A DNA stretch of 19,371 nt from Bacteroidales bacterium (lineage in GTDB: Bacteria > Bacteroidota > Bacteroidia > Bacteroidales > UBA7960): the NCBI GenBank assembly GCA_007128045.1, contig SKYG01000346.1, positions 1 through 19,371 on the forward strand, given 5' to 3'. Below the pieces are notes generated by a model, which saw nothing but the letters and a program-made list of their open reading frames with translations, ran no database searches and had not been told where the DNA came from. Position 1 is the first letter of the stretch; each line of letters begins with the position of its first letter. A program made the translations under genes and the position numbers. Below are positions 8,033 through 17,917 of the stretch, piece by piece.

Positions 8033-11000
8033 ATGAAAAAAATTTTGCTTTCATTGTGTTTATTGCTGTCCACGATCATATTATATGGACAGGGTATCCG
8101 CGTTACTGGCAGGGTGACCGATGATGTCGGCGAAACCTTGCCTGGTGTTACTGTTATGGTGCGGGGCACCTCCACGGGTACGGTGACGGATTTGGATGGA
8201 CGGTATGAGCTGCTGGCACCTGCTCCTGATGCTATCCTGGTCTTTTCTTTTATTGGTATGGCATCTCAGGAAGTTTCTCTACAGGGCAGAAACGTCGTCG
8301 ACGTGGTGCTCAGCAGGGCTGTTACCGATCTGGATGAGGTAGTGGTGGTAGGCTATGGCACGCAGCGCAGAGAGAGTATGGTGGCGGCCATTTCCACAAT
8401 TTCTTCCAAAGAGATAGTTCAGTCTCCCACATCCAACCTTAGTGCTGGTTTGGCTGGCAGGATGCCTGGTTTGACTATTATGTTGAAGGATGGAGAATTG
8501 GGACGCGAGAACATTCAAACATTTATCAGAGGGACTGCCACAACGAATAACGCGGCCCCATTGATTCTGGTTGATGGTGTTGAACGGGAGATATCGACCT
8601 TAAACATGCACGACATTGAGTCGATCTCGATTCTGAAAGATGCCTCTGCCACGGCCGTGTTTGGTGTTCGTGGTGCCAACGGGGTGATCCTGATCACATC
8701 AAAACGGGGTGAGATCATGGCCCCGCGGGTGTCTGTAAACTCCAGTTATTCTTTGCAGTCTGTGACCCGCATGCCTGAACCACTGAATGCTGTAGACTTT
8801 ATGACCGTGCGCAACCAGGTGGTTGAGCAGCACAACAGAACCACTGGACAAACTAGTGAGTTGCCTTACTCAGAAGAGATATTTGAACATTACCGCAACG
8901 GCTATTTGCCGGAGTATTATGTAGACCGGAACTTCTTCGAGGAGTTTATGGAAGACTATGTGCCCATGTCGAATACCAATATGAATATCCGGGGTGGAAA
9001 TGAAAGCACAAGATACTTTGGTAGCCTTGGGTACATGCGCCAGGGAGGGCCTTTTAAAACCGAACGTTGGGATGAGTACAACTACGACAATAGCCAGCGT
9101 CTCGACCGCTTTACCTTCCGTGCCAATGTGAACACCAAGGTGAACGACCGGCTGGATGTCTGGTTAAACCTGTCAGGTCACCTGCAAGACAAGAACGACC
9201 CTACCATATATGGGAATGTGGATGCTGCCATCAGGACGGGATCGTATTATTATATGTTATTAGCCTCTTTTATCGATCATAATGCGACTTCATACCCTGA
9301 TCTGTCGCCTGAAGGGCATGTGGTGAACCTGCCTGGCGCAGGAAGAACACCTTATGGGAACCTGAACCGCACTGGGTATCGGATTACCACCAATAATACA
9401 ATCAACTCCACCATCGGGTCAGAATATGATCTTGGTTTTATCACCGAGGGGTTGTCAGCGCGGGCTATTGCATCATACGATGCCAGGACCACCCATATAC
9501 GCGGATACAGACGCTCTTACCAGAATTACAACCAGTTTCTGGGTACTGATAGTAATGGCAATGATTCTGTGTATTACCTCCCGGGCGATGGCGTTGATGC
9601 AGAACTCAGAAAATTGTTGACCCAGAGCTTTTTCCGTAATTTTGACCTGGAGGCCTCATTAAACTACAACCAGTCTTTTGGAAAGCACGACGTGACAGGT
9701 TTGTTCCTTTATAAGCAAAGCCAGCGTACGGTCAATATCCAGGTACCTTTTAACTATGTGGGGATCGTCGGACGTGCCACTTACGCATATGACCGTAAAT
9801 ACATTGGCGAGGTTAACTTTGGGTACAACGGGTCAGAGCAGTTTGCGCCAGGGCGTCGCTTTGGATTTTTCCCGTCCTTATCTTTGGGCTGGGTGCTGAG
9901 CGAAGAAGATTGGCTCCGCAGATCGGATGCTGTGAATTTTCTTAAAATACGCGGTTCTTACGGACAGGTAGGGAATGATCAGATATCTAACATGCGTTTT
10001 ATCTATCTCGACGACTGGACACAGGGAATGGGTGGCTATTTTAGTACGCTTGGAGGCATTCCCGGGTTGCCAAACCCTGTTTATGAAGCAACATCCAGCA
10101 ATCCTTTTGTTAGCTGGGAGGTGGCTACCAAAACAAATATTGGTTTTGAAAGCCGCTTTTTCAGGTCGCTTACACTTGATATCGACCTGTTTCACGAAGA
10201 AAGGAGTTCTATCCTGATTACCCGTTCAACTACTCCTATGTATATGACTGGTCAAACGAATCAGCCTCCGACCAATTCAGGGATAATGACAAACAGGGGG
10301 GTTGAAGCCATTCTTGGATACCGGAAAATGACGAGAAATGAGTTATTTATCAATACACGTCTGAGCGGTTCTTTCGCAAGAAATAAGATGGTCAGCATGA
10401 ATGAAACCCCACGTGATGATACCTATGCCTATCCTTATACTATTGAAGGTTTCAGAAGAGGTACTGTCTGGGGATATGACGCACTCGGTTATTTCGAAAG
10501 CCAGGAAGAAATCGATGCTTGGGCCGATCAGACCGGCTTAGGCGCAAATGTATTCCCTGGCGACTTAAAATACCGCGATGTGAATGGCGATGGTGTGATT
10601 GATGTACGTGACATGATTCCCATGCAGCATCCAAACGTCCCCGAGTTGAATTTTACCTTCTCAACGGCACTAAGTTACAAAGGAGTTGACTTTAGCTTCC
10701 TGCTGCAGTCGGTACACAACTATAATTTTAACTTTTCAGGCCGTACCATACAGGATTTCGGTGGAAACTGGCCAAAAAATTACTTCAGCATTCATAAATA
10801 CGCCTGGACGGAAGAGAAGGCTGCCACAGGTGGCGACATCAGATTCCCGCGTATGCATCCTGATGGAGAATCAAATGGCAGCAATGGCTCCATCCCGAGT
10901 AATTACTGGAACATCTCCATGAATTATTTGCGATTACGGAATGTTGAACTGGGGTATACCCTTCCTGAGCGTTATACTTCTTCTCTGCGAATTGAGTCAG

Positions 11001-11137
11001 TCAGGGTGTTTTTTAATGGCATGAACCTGTTTGTCATCGACAATATGCCTTTCAAGTATCTGGATCCTGAAGTGAGTCATTCTCTGAGCCACCCAATATA
11101 TGCCACCTATAATTTTGGCATAAATGTATCCTTTTAA
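8033..11137 (+). CDS. SusC-type TonB-dependent outer-membrane transporter 1
   Basis: A 1034-residue SusC/RagA-family outer-membrane barrel that imports oligosaccharides with energy from TonB-ExbBD. The N-terminus is a cleavable signal peptide ending near LYGQ (residues 1-20). Next comes a carboxypeptidase-regulatory-like beta-sandwich (about 22-98, with LPGVTVMVRGTSTGTVTDLDGRY inside it). The TonB box-like stretch DEVVVVGYG is at 101-109, and the plug domain (about 113-229) includes IRGTATTNNAAPLILVDGVE. The rest is the 22-strand-type barrel, ending in NVSF with the terminal Phe typical of outer-membrane proteins. A calcium-loop-like DVNGDGVIDVRD is at residues 849-860. There is no STN domain, so it is not an anti-sigma-linked transducer. 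Its SusD partner begins about 40 bp downstream. Closely related in the barrel to susC-2 at 13049. The transported glycan is not evident; the neighbouring rhamnosidases suggest rhamnose-containing oligosaccharides. Confidence 0.97.
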   Translation: MKKILLSLCLLLSTIILYGQGIRVTGRVTDDVGETLPGVTVMVRGTSTGTVTDLDGRYELLAPAPDAILVFSFIGMASQEVSLQGRNVVDVVLSRAVTDLDEVVVVGYGTQRRESMVAAISTISSKEIVQSPTSNLSAGLAGRMPGLTIMLKDGELGRENIQTFIRGTATTNNAAPLILVDGVEREISTLNMHDIESISILKDASATAVFGVRGANGVILITSKRGEIMAPRVSVNSSYSLQSVTRMPEPLNAVDFMTVRNQVVEQHNRTTGQTSELPYSEEIFEHYRNGYLPEYYVDRNFFEEFMEDYVPMSNTNMNIRGGNESTRYFGSLGYMRQGGPFKTERWDEYNYDNSQRLDRFTFRANVNTKVNDRLDVWLNLSGHLQDKNDPTIYGNVDAAIRTGSYYYMLLASFIDHNATSYPDLSPEGHVVNLPGAGRTPYGNLNRTGYRITTNNTINSTIGSEYDLGFITEGLSARAIASYDARTTHIRGYRRSYQNYNQFLGTDSNGNDSVYYLPGDGVDAELRKLLTQSFFRNFDLEASLNYNQSFGKHDVTGLFLYKQSQRTVNIQVPFNYVGIVGRATYAYDRKYIGEVNFGYNGSEQFAPGRRFGFFPSLSLGWVLSEEDWLRRSDAVNFLKIRGSYGQVGNDQISNMRFIYLDDWTQGMGGYFSTLGGIPGLPNPVYEATSSNPFVSWEVATKTNIGFESRFFRSLTLDIDLFHEERSSILITRSTTPMYMTGQTNQPPTNSGIMTNRGVEAILGYRKMTRNELFINTRLSGSFARNKMVSMNETPRDDTYAYPYTIEGFRRGTVWGYDALGYFESQEEIDAWADQTGLGANVFPGDLKYRDVNGDGVIDVRDMIPMQHPNVPELNFTFSTALSYKGVDFSFLLQSVHNYNFNFSGRTIQDFGGNWPKNYFSIHKYAWTEEKAATGGDIRFPRMHPDGESNGSNGSIPSNYWNISMNYLRLRNVELGYTLPERYTSSLRIESVRVFFNGMNLFVIDNMPFKYLDPEVSHSLSHPIYATYNFGINVSF

Positions 11138-11177
11138 ATCATGGTATATAATGAATCAACAAAAAACAACATATTTT

Positions 11178-13016
11178 ATGAAAAAAAGTATCATAGTCAG
11201 CATAGCATCACTATTGCTTGTGCTATTCAGTTGTGAAAAGGTTTTTGACGATGCCCTTGAACGTGCTGATGACTCCCGTGAAAATTTGGATGGTGTGTTA
11301 GGCGATCTGAATAAGGTACGGGGATTGTTGACGGCTGCTTATTTAGGGATTCATCAACATCGTACCGATATCTATTTCTGGACCACCTTTGAGTCTTTGA
11401 CCGACAACGCCTATGACAACCAGGGCCAGAGTATGGAACGGTGGCGGACCGGGTTGTTGTCGCCTTCAGAACCGGCCGTTTGGGTGGCAGAAGGCACTGG
11501 TAATGTACTCACCCGGCAAGGATACTGGGCCCGCTATTGGGGTGCAGTAAGGCACTGCAATACGTTTCTAAGTAATATTGACAAGGTGACTGTCCCGCTC
11601 GATCAACTGCCACAGTCTGACAGAGATCAGATGCGTGATGAGGTGATCATCCTCAAGGCCTATTATTATACCCTATTGATAGGCATGTTTGGGCCATTGC
11701 CTTGGCTTGCAGAAACACCACCGGTCGACTGGGATGGTTGGGAGACTCTTTCCCGCCCAACGTACCAGGAGATCGCAACGATTATAGCCGATGAGCTGCA
11801 GGGCGTTATTGACCGTGGTAACGTGCCCATGAAGCGGGACCCTTTTATTGAGCAGGACAAATACCGTATCCCACTAGGATTTGCCTATGGCTTGAAATCG
11901 CGGGTATTGCTTTACAATGCAAGCCCCCTGAACAACCCAACGGGTGATGCTGCCAAATACGAGGCTGCTGCTGCGGCTGCCAAACAATTTCTGGATATGA
12001 ATGCCCATTCTCTGGAGCCTTTTGAGAATACAAAAGGCATGTATATATTGCCGCTTAGTGAGAACCTGGAGGCACGTGAGGTGATCTGGAGAGGCCGTGG
12101 CAGGATAAACCAGATCAGTAACGTGCACGGAATGAACCTGTCTGCAGCTGTTCCCCGTAGATCAAACTATGCCAACCACAAAGCAGGGGAAACGCCCACG
12201 CAAGAGATTGTTGATGCTTATGAACTTAAATGCGGAGCGTTGATCATCCAGGAATATGATGCAAGCCATGCCAACCCAACCTTTACTCCGGAGGCTCTGG
12301 CTGCGGGCTACGACGATGTGAACGACCCTTATTCCAACCGCGACGACCGCTTTTACCGTGATATTCTGTTTAACGGAAATTATTTTGGGGAGTCTTTCGG
12401 ATTGGGACCCATCACCGTATGGACGTATCTGGATGCACCTGGCACCGGTACCAACGGAAACTCTACCCAGGGTAATAACAGGAATACTTATACCGGTTAC
12501 TATTATGCCAAAGACCGTGATCCCATTCACTATGGAACCGGAACACTGGGCCAAGGTCATGGACGTGTTCATGTTCGTTCCATCCTGATGCGGTATGCTG
12601 AGGTATGGCTGAATTATGCAGAGGCCTTGTGTGGTGCCGGACGGCTGAATGAGGCTGCCGATGCCCTTGACATGACTCGTACGCGTGCCAACCAGCCACC
12701 CATCAGGGAGGTACCTGGCTTCCAGCTTGACAAGGAATGGCTTATGCACCGAATCTATAATGAACGTCGCGTGGAACTCGTTTTGGAAGACCATCGCTTT
12801 TTTGATGTAAGAAGATGGGATGTGATCAGTAACGATCAGAACAACACAATCAGTGGCATGGTGGTAGAACGAAATGACGACGGCTCTTTTACCCACACCC
12901 GTTATCAGATGCCCATGACATGGGCGTGTCATAATGAGAGATACAAGATATTGCCGATCCCATTGGCAGAACAGGTACTTATGCCCAATTTGTTGCAGCC
13001 GGAAGCATGGCGATAA
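11178..13016 (+). CDS. SusD-type outer-membrane glycan-binding lipoprotein 1
   Basis: A SusD/RagB-family protein that forms the lid of the SusC-1 transporter and binds glycan at the cell surface. The frame is open from 11124, overlapping the end of susC-1. The ATG at 11178 (MKKSIIVSIASLLLVLFSC) gives a compact lipoprotein signal with Cys19, and 11151 is a possible alternative. The chosen form has 612 residues. Family marks are the N-terminal helical TPR-like region with RYWGAVRHCNTFLSNI, the segment AYGLKSRVLLYNASPLNNP, the C-terminal RYAEVWLNYAEAL (about 472-484) and NERRVELVLEDHRFFDVRRW (about 528-547), and the ending LLQPEAW. The acidic residues shortly after Cys19 (CEKVFDDALE) are compatible with surface export. 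It follows susC-1 in the same transcription unit and precedes the second pair by 32 bp. Confidence 0.96.
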   Translation: MKKSIIVSIASLLLVLFSCEKVFDDALERADDSRENLDGVLGDLNKVRGLLTAAYLGIHQHRTDIYFWTTFESLTDNAYDNQGQSMERWRTGLLSPSEPAVWVAEGTGNVLTRQGYWARYWGAVRHCNTFLSNIDKVTVPLDQLPQSDRDQMRDEVIILKAYYYTLLIGMFGPLPWLAETPPVDWDGWETLSRPTYQEIATIIADELQGVIDRGNVPMKRDPFIEQDKYRIPLGFAYGLKSRVLLYNASPLNNPTGDAAKYEAAAAAAKQFLDMNAHSLEPFENTKGMYILPLSENLEAREVIWRGRGRINQISNVHGMNLSAAVPRRSNYANHKAGETPTQEIVDAYELKCGALIIQEYDASHANPTFTPEALAAGYDDVNDPYSNRDDRFYRDILFNGNYFGESFGLGPITVWTYLDAPGTGTNGNSTQGNNRNTYTGYYYAKDRDPIHYGTGTLGQGHGRVHVRSILMRYAEVWLNYAEALCGAGRLNEAADALDMTRTRANQPPIREVPGFQLDKEWLMHRIYNERRVELVLEDHRFFDVRRWDVISNDQNNTISGMVVERNDDGSFTHTRYQMPMTWACHNERYKILPIPLAEQVLMPNLLQPEAWR

Positions 13017-13048
13017 ATCAAGTAAGTGATAATTATTTAATGCTATAA

Positions 13049-15964
13049 ATGAAAAATATGAAAAACATAGTTAGTAATTACATATGGATGGCTTGTTGCT
13101 GCTTGATCGCCATGCTTATCATTACACCCAATATAATGGCAAGTGACAGTTCAGCGAAAAGCGATGCCATTGCACAAGTTTCTATGGCAGAAGATGAAAA
13201 CAATGACAGGCTGGTTAACAAGACCAACATCTCTTCTGTCTTTGTCATCGGTGGAGACGAGTTGATCCGCTCAGGAGAGAATCATCTGATGGGCGCATTA
13301 CAGGGCAGGATACCCGGAATGCGTATTCTGCAGACCAACGACCAACCTGGTCAGAGCGGATATTCTGCACAGATCAGGGGCCGTGAGTCTACCAGTGCTG
13401 CCCCATTGCTGATATTGGTCGATGGAGTGGAACGCGACATCAGTGAGATAAACCTGCCCGACGTGGAGAGCGTAACCGTTTTGCGTGATGGTGCAGCTAC
13501 GGCTATTTATGGTATGCGTGCCGCATCCGGTGCCATTCTGGTGAACACAAAGCGCGGATTCGATGGCGAAAGTATCATCAATGTCTCGTTCGACCAATCT
13601 TTTCAGTCGCCAACACGGCTGCCCGAATATGTGCCAGCGTATGATTACGCAAATCTTTACAACCAGCGGCAGGCAAACGACACCTTGTATGCAGATATGC
13701 AAGACATCAGAGCCGGAGGTACAGGCATCGACCACAGCGGGGTCTCTTTTTACACGCCTTTTGAATTGGACCGATATCGTATGGGCGATATGCAGGAATT
13801 CTTTCCCACGCGCGACATGATGGGTGAGTTCATTAATGATTTTTCTCAGATGTCACGGGTCAATATCAGTTTTCAAGGGGGCTCTCCGGCCATGAAATAT
13901 TTTACCTCTGTGGGTTTTCAACAGCAGGGTACGCTGTTTAAATCCGAACCTTTCGACAGGTACAGTTATGATTCTGAAGGCAGGGCAAACCGCTTTAACT
14001 TCCGAACCAACCTGGATATTAACCTGAATCAGACCCTGAATATGTGGATCAATGTTGCAGGGAGTATTGCAGCCATTAACTCACCATTTTTTGGTTCTGG
14101 TACCAATTATTCAGACTTCATCGCCAAGCTGTATGAGACTCCCAACAATGCACATCAGGATCTGACTCCTGAGGGCGAAGTACTGGTTAAACGTGATAAG
14201 ATCAATTATCAGCAGAACAGTTCTGTTTATGGGATGCTGAACCGTACCGGTTCATCCAACCTGACCCGCACACGCGTGGGCACCAATTTCGGTGCCCGTC
14301 AGGACCTTGAAATTATTACCCCTGGCCTGGCCCTTTCCGGACAAATGTCTTTTGACGTGTTCGGGCGCTCTACGCTGAACCGCAGCAGAGACTACCAGGC
14401 CTTTGAGGTTGCCGTGTTCCCCGATATCAACGGATTGGATTCATTGGGATATGCTGAGGTGCCTGGTACCTCAAATACTGGTTTATCGGATGGACAGGGC
14501 AGGTTCTTCAATTATATGTATGATATGTACCTGGGGCTTGAATACAAGCGTTACTTTGGCCAGAAACACTACGTGGATGCTTTATTCAGGGCTGAAAACA
14601 ACATCTTCCAACAGGAGGATCTCCTGAACAGGTATTTTATGGGTTTGGCCGGCAGGCTGGCTTATTCTTACGATAACAAATATTTGGCAGAAGCCAGCTT
14701 TACGTACCAGGGCTCTGAACAATTTGCCAAGGGAAACAGGTTTGGCTTCTTCCCATCATTGGCGCTCGGCTGGATCGTTTCCAATGAGGACTTTTTAGCA
14801 GCAAATAACGCATTGAGTTTTCTAAAACTTCGTGCTTCACTGGGTCAGGTTGGCAACACCGGCATCACCTATGGAGGGACAGACCAGTTTTTATACCTTA
14901 CCCGTTGGAATACCAATGCCACGGAAAACCAAATAGGCAATCCCGACCTTACCTGGGAAACCACCACAAAATTCAATGTGGGTTTTGAATCAGGATTGTT
15001 CAATTCGTTTTATCTGACCGCAGATTACTTTTATCATAAGACGGTCGATATCATGATCCTGGATATCGCCACGGTTCCTACCAATATGATGGGCCTTGGC
15101 GGGGCCTCACTTCCGCCTGCCAACGTGGGAGAAGCTGAAAACATGGGCTTCGAGTTGTTTGCCGGATACAATAAACAATTAAGTGAAGACTTTTCTCTCA
15201 ATCTAAGTGGAAATGTATCAATGAGTAAGAACAATCGTATCTACATGGCAGAATTGGCCTACGATGAAACCTATGCATACCCTTTCAGACAGCAGGGTTA
15301 TCCCATTGGTTACTTCTGGGGGTATAAGACAGACGGACTGTTTAATAACCAGCAGGAAATAGACAACTGGGCGGATCAGTCAGCCCTGGGTGGCCATCCG
15401 ATTCCCGGGGATATAAAGTATCTGGACCTAAATAACGATGGTATTGTGGATGAAAAGGATCTGGCTCCTCTGGCCATGGGGAATCAGCCTGAAGTTGTTT
15501 ATGGCTTCAGGGCTCAGGCAGCTTACAAATGGTTTGATGTGACTGTTTTTGTAAATGGAATGACCAATAGAAACGTGTATTTAAGTGGATTTGGCAGATG
15601 GGGCAACAGAGATAACTTTACAGAATACATGAAGAATGCCTGGACCCCCGAGCTTGCTGCCAGTGGGGAGGATGTACTCTATCCGCGCCTGGGAAGAAGT
15701 TCTACCAACCACAGGATCAGTGATTATTGGATTACAGATGGATCATTCATTCGTTTGAGAAACCTGGAAGTAGGATTTACATTCCCTGAACACCTTTCGC
15801 GACGGATTAATGCAGGCAAAATACGCTTGTATGCCACAGGGTTGAACTTAATGGTTTGGGACCAATTGCCGAATAAAGATTTTGACCCGGAAACTGCCAG
15901 TGGTTCAAATACTGGTTATCCACTGACCCAGTCATTTATTTTCGGAGCAAGTGTTAATTTCTAA
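13049..15964 (+). CDS. SusC-type TonB-dependent outer-membrane transporter 2, lacking the N-terminal extension
   Basis: A 971-residue SusC-family transporter. The signal peptide runs to about residue 31 (PNIMAS) and contains an unusual MACCC stretch but no proper lipobox. After a polar linker of roughly 25 residues it goes straight into the plug domain (about 59-175, with QIRGRESTSAAPLLILVDGV). The carboxypeptidase-regulatory-like domain seen in susC-1 is absent, and I see no DEVVVVGYG-like TonB box. The barrel is complete and ends in ASVNF. It shares strong blocks with susC-1, such as GSEQFAKGNRFGFFPSLALG and WADQSALGGHPIPGDIKYLD, and has a calcium-loop-like DLNNDGIVDEKD at 793-804. M4 (13058) is an alternative start that gives MKNIVSN. 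It is paired with the SusD at 16021. How it contacts TonB is unclear; it might use a cryptic box in the linker or work together with SusC-1. Confidence 0.95.
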   Translation: MKNMKNIVSNYIWMACCCLIAMLIITPNIMASDSSAKSDAIAQVSMAEDENNDRLVNKTNISSVFVIGGDELIRSGENHLMGALQGRIPGMRILQTNDQPGQSGYSAQIRGRESTSAAPLLILVDGVERDISEINLPDVESVTVLRDGAATAIYGMRAASGAILVNTKRGFDGESIINVSFDQSFQSPTRLPEYVPAYDYANLYNQRQANDTLYADMQDIRAGGTGIDHSGVSFYTPFELDRYRMGDMQEFFPTRDMMGEFINDFSQMSRVNISFQGGSPAMKYFTSVGFQQQGTLFKSEPFDRYSYDSEGRANRFNFRTNLDINLNQTLNMWINVAGSIAAINSPFFGSGTNYSDFIAKLYETPNNAHQDLTPEGEVLVKRDKINYQQNSSVYGMLNRTGSSNLTRTRVGTNFGARQDLEIITPGLALSGQMSFDVFGRSTLNRSRDYQAFEVAVFPDINGLDSLGYAEVPGTSNTGLSDGQGRFFNYMYDMYLGLEYKRYFGQKHYVDALFRAENNIFQQEDLLNRYFMGLAGRLAYSYDNKYLAEASFTYQGSEQFAKGNRFGFFPSLALGWIVSNEDFLAANNALSFLKLRASLGQVGNTGITYGGTDQFLYLTRWNTNATENQIGNPDLTWETTTKFNVGFESGLFNSFYLTADYFYHKTVDIMILDIATVPTNMMGLGGASLPPANVGEAENMGFELFAGYNKQLSEDFSLNLSGNVSMSKNNRIYMAELAYDETYAYPFRQQGYPIGYFWGYKTDGLFNNQQEIDNWADQSALGGHPIPGDIKYLDLNNDGIVDEKDLAPLAMGNQPEVVYGFRAQAAYKWFDVTVFVNGMTNRNVYLSGFGRWGNRDNFTEYMKNAWTPELAASGEDVLYPRLGRSSTNHRISDYWITDGSFIRLRNLEVGFTFPEHLSRRINAGKIRLYATGLNLMVWDQLPNKDFDPETASGSNTGYPLTQSFIFGASVNF

Positions 15965-16020
15965 CTTGCACCCAAACTGAAATAATGATCAAAAATAATA
16001 ATCACATGATAAAACCAATA

Positions 16021-17820
16021 ATGATGAGAAAAATATATAGTATAAACTGGGTGCTTGGAATCTGCCTGTTGCTTTTTTCTGTCAATTCCTGCACAGATGC
16101 GCTCGACGATACCCCTGCCGAGTTGGTTGACATTAACCGGGTGTTGAGCAGAGAAGTTATCGTTTCCAGCTTTCGGTCCAACAGCTACAATCATCTGAAC
16201 AATGCTTTCGTAAACTATACATCCAATCAATTATTGGATGCCTATACAGATGATGCATTCCGGGCCGGTACCACCGTTACGTATGACTGGCACAATGGCC
16301 TGCTTACCCCGGCCAACAATATGTTTGCCAGTACCATGTGGAATCAGTATTATCAGGGAATCAGGAAGTGTAACCTTGCCCTTGAATACCTGCCTCAATC
16401 ACGGGTGTCAGAACTGATGATCAGCCAGCAACGTATTGCAGAATGGATAGACGAGGTTACCCTGCTAAGGGCCTGGTATCATTTCGAGCTCATCAGAAAT
16501 TTTGGCCCCCTGCCATTTTTTGATGTCGCCTACGGTCCGGAATTTGAAGGATGGGCAGATTTGGTAAGGCCAACTTATGAGCAAATCACCACGCGGATTG
16601 TAGAGGAGATCGATCTGGTCATTTCCAGGGGAAACCTGCCTTTAAGGTGGCAAAGTACCTCCGAATTCGGTAATGCAAATATGGCGGTAGCCTATGCCTT
16701 GAAATCAAGGGTTTTGCTGTACAATGCGAGTTTGTTGAATAACCCGGCCCAGGATATGCAAAAATGGCAGCAGGCCGCTACGGCTTCGCAGGCAGCCATT
16801 GATGCTGTTTCCGGAGATTACTGGTTACTCCCTATGGAAGAATACGGGAGACTCTTTAATGAAGGCCAAACGGTGTTGAACCGGGAAGTCATTCTTCGCT
16901 CCACCAACAACAATGAAGGTGTCATGAACAATGCCAATGGTGTCGATCTCAGGGGGCTGGGGTCAGCTACCCAGAGTGCCAATGCAGGAGCTGTTCCCTC
17001 ACAGGAGCTGGTGGATGCGTTTGAGTTATTGGATGGCTCTTTGCCTGTGGTGAGTTACAACAATCCTAACCATACCAGTGTAACGTTTGGTGCAGCATAC
17101 AATGAAGACCCAGGTTCTAACCCTTATGCCGGTCGTGATGCAAGGCTTTACCATGCCATCGTCTTTAATGGAGCCAACTATGGCAGGTACAAGGGCATGC
17201 CGGCAGGAGAGCCTGATCTGACAATCTATACGTATGAAGGAAAACCATTTACCGGGTTTCATGATAACTTCACTTCTGATGAAGAAGCCGACCGGCGAAG
17301 AAGCTCTACTGGATATTACGGACGGAAGTACCGTTCTGCAGGCTATTGGGGGGCAACCACAGGGGGAACCAATGCCAATAAGATCTATTTCAGGGTGGCT
17401 GAACTTTACCTGAACCTGGCAGAAGCTCATTGTGAATTGGGTAACCTTCCGGAAGCCATGACTGCGTTGAATGTGGTTCGCAATCGTGCCGGACAGCCCA
17501 ATATCCAGGATGTACCCGGTTTTGTTGCCAGTCAGGAGTTCCTGATGCGTAGAATACGTAACGAGAGAAGGGTAGAGTTTTGTTTTGAAGAGCATCGCTT
17601 TTACGATCAACGCCGGTGGAATATGCTAGCCGAAACCAACCAGACAGTAACCGGCATGCGCATCACAAGCAGCGATGGCACTGACAATGGGGTCTTTTCT
17701 TATGAACGTGTGCATGTAAATGTGGGCCGAACCGCTTTTTCTGAAAAGTATCTGAGGCTTCCCATACCACAGGAAGAGGCCAGAAGACTTCCCGGATTGG
17801 GACAACCAGCAGGTTATTAA
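16021..17820 (+). CDS. SusD-type outer-membrane glycan-binding lipoprotein 2
   Basis: The SusD/RagB-family partner of SusC-2. The frame is open from 15985. The tandem ATGs at 16021 and 16024 give a better lipoprotein signal (MRKIYSINWVLGICLLLFSVNSC), with Cys23 counted from the second ATG; this is a choice by signal shape, and 15985 is possible. Family marks are YYQGIRKCNLALEYLP, AYALKSRVLLYNASLLNNP, VAELYLNLAEAHCELGN (about 457-473), NERRVEFCFEEHRFYDQRRW (about 513-532) and the terminal LPGLGQPAGY. It is related to but clearly diverged from SusD-1, most strongly in the middle, where glycan contacts would lie. That fits a second complex for a different oligosaccharide or length class. It follows susC-2 closely. 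A perfect inverted repeat lies just downstream. Confidence 0.95.
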   Translation: MMRKIYSINWVLGICLLLFSVNSCTDALDDTPAELVDINRVLSREVIVSSFRSNSYNHLNNAFVNYTSNQLLDAYTDDAFRAGTTVTYDWHNGLLTPANNMFASTMWNQYYQGIRKCNLALEYLPQSRVSELMISQQRIAEWIDEVTLLRAWYHFELIRNFGPLPFFDVAYGPEFEGWADLVRPTYEQITTRIVEEIDLVISRGNLPLRWQSTSEFGNANMAVAYALKSRVLLYNASLLNNPAQDMQKWQQAATASQAAIDAVSGDYWLLPMEEYGRLFNEGQTVLNREVILRSTNNNEGVMNNANGVDLRGLGSATQSANAGAVPSQELVDAFELLDGSLPVVSYNNPNHTSVTFGAAYNEDPGSNPYAGRDARLYHAIVFNGANYGRYKGMPAGEPDLTIYTYEGKPFTGFHDNFTSDEEADRRRSSTGYYGRKYRSAGYWGATTGGTNANKIYFRVAELYLNLAEAHCELGNLPEAMTALNVVRNRAGQPNIQDVPGFVASQEFLMRRIRNERRVEFCFEEHRFYDQRRWNMLAETNQTVTGMRITSSDGTDNGVFSYERVHVNVGRTAFSEKYLRLPIPQEEARRLPGLGQPAGY

Positions 17821-17893
17821 TGACTCATTTCTATTTATAAGATACATGATCACATGAGTCGTTTTGTAGGCTGCCTATAAAATGACTCATGTG
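17821..17893. repeat. TGACTCAT cluster with a perfect 10-bp inverted repeat after susD-2
   Basis: CACATGAGTC at 17851-17860 and GACTCATGTG at 17884-17893 are exact inverted copies with a 23-nt spacer. Inside the spacer TAGG/CCTA (17867-17870 and 17874-17877) can form a smaller stem. A third partial copy, TGACTCAT, is at 17821-17828, directly after the susD-2 stop codon. In RNA this could be a two-tier hairpin, acting as an attenuator or processing site at the end of the susCD block. In DNA it could be a protein-binding site. There is no T-run after the stem, so a simple intrinsic terminator is unlikely. Confidence 0.6.
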
Positions 17894-17917
17894 TTTTCCC
17901 CGCAACCCGCAACCCCT

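Noticed and set aside
12162..12932. Minus-strand open frame of 256 codons
   Set aside because: It is antisense to susD-1 within its conserved C-terminal domain and has no start context or motif.
17026..17610. Minus-strand open frame of 194 codons
   Set aside because: It is antisense to susD-2 and has no independent support.
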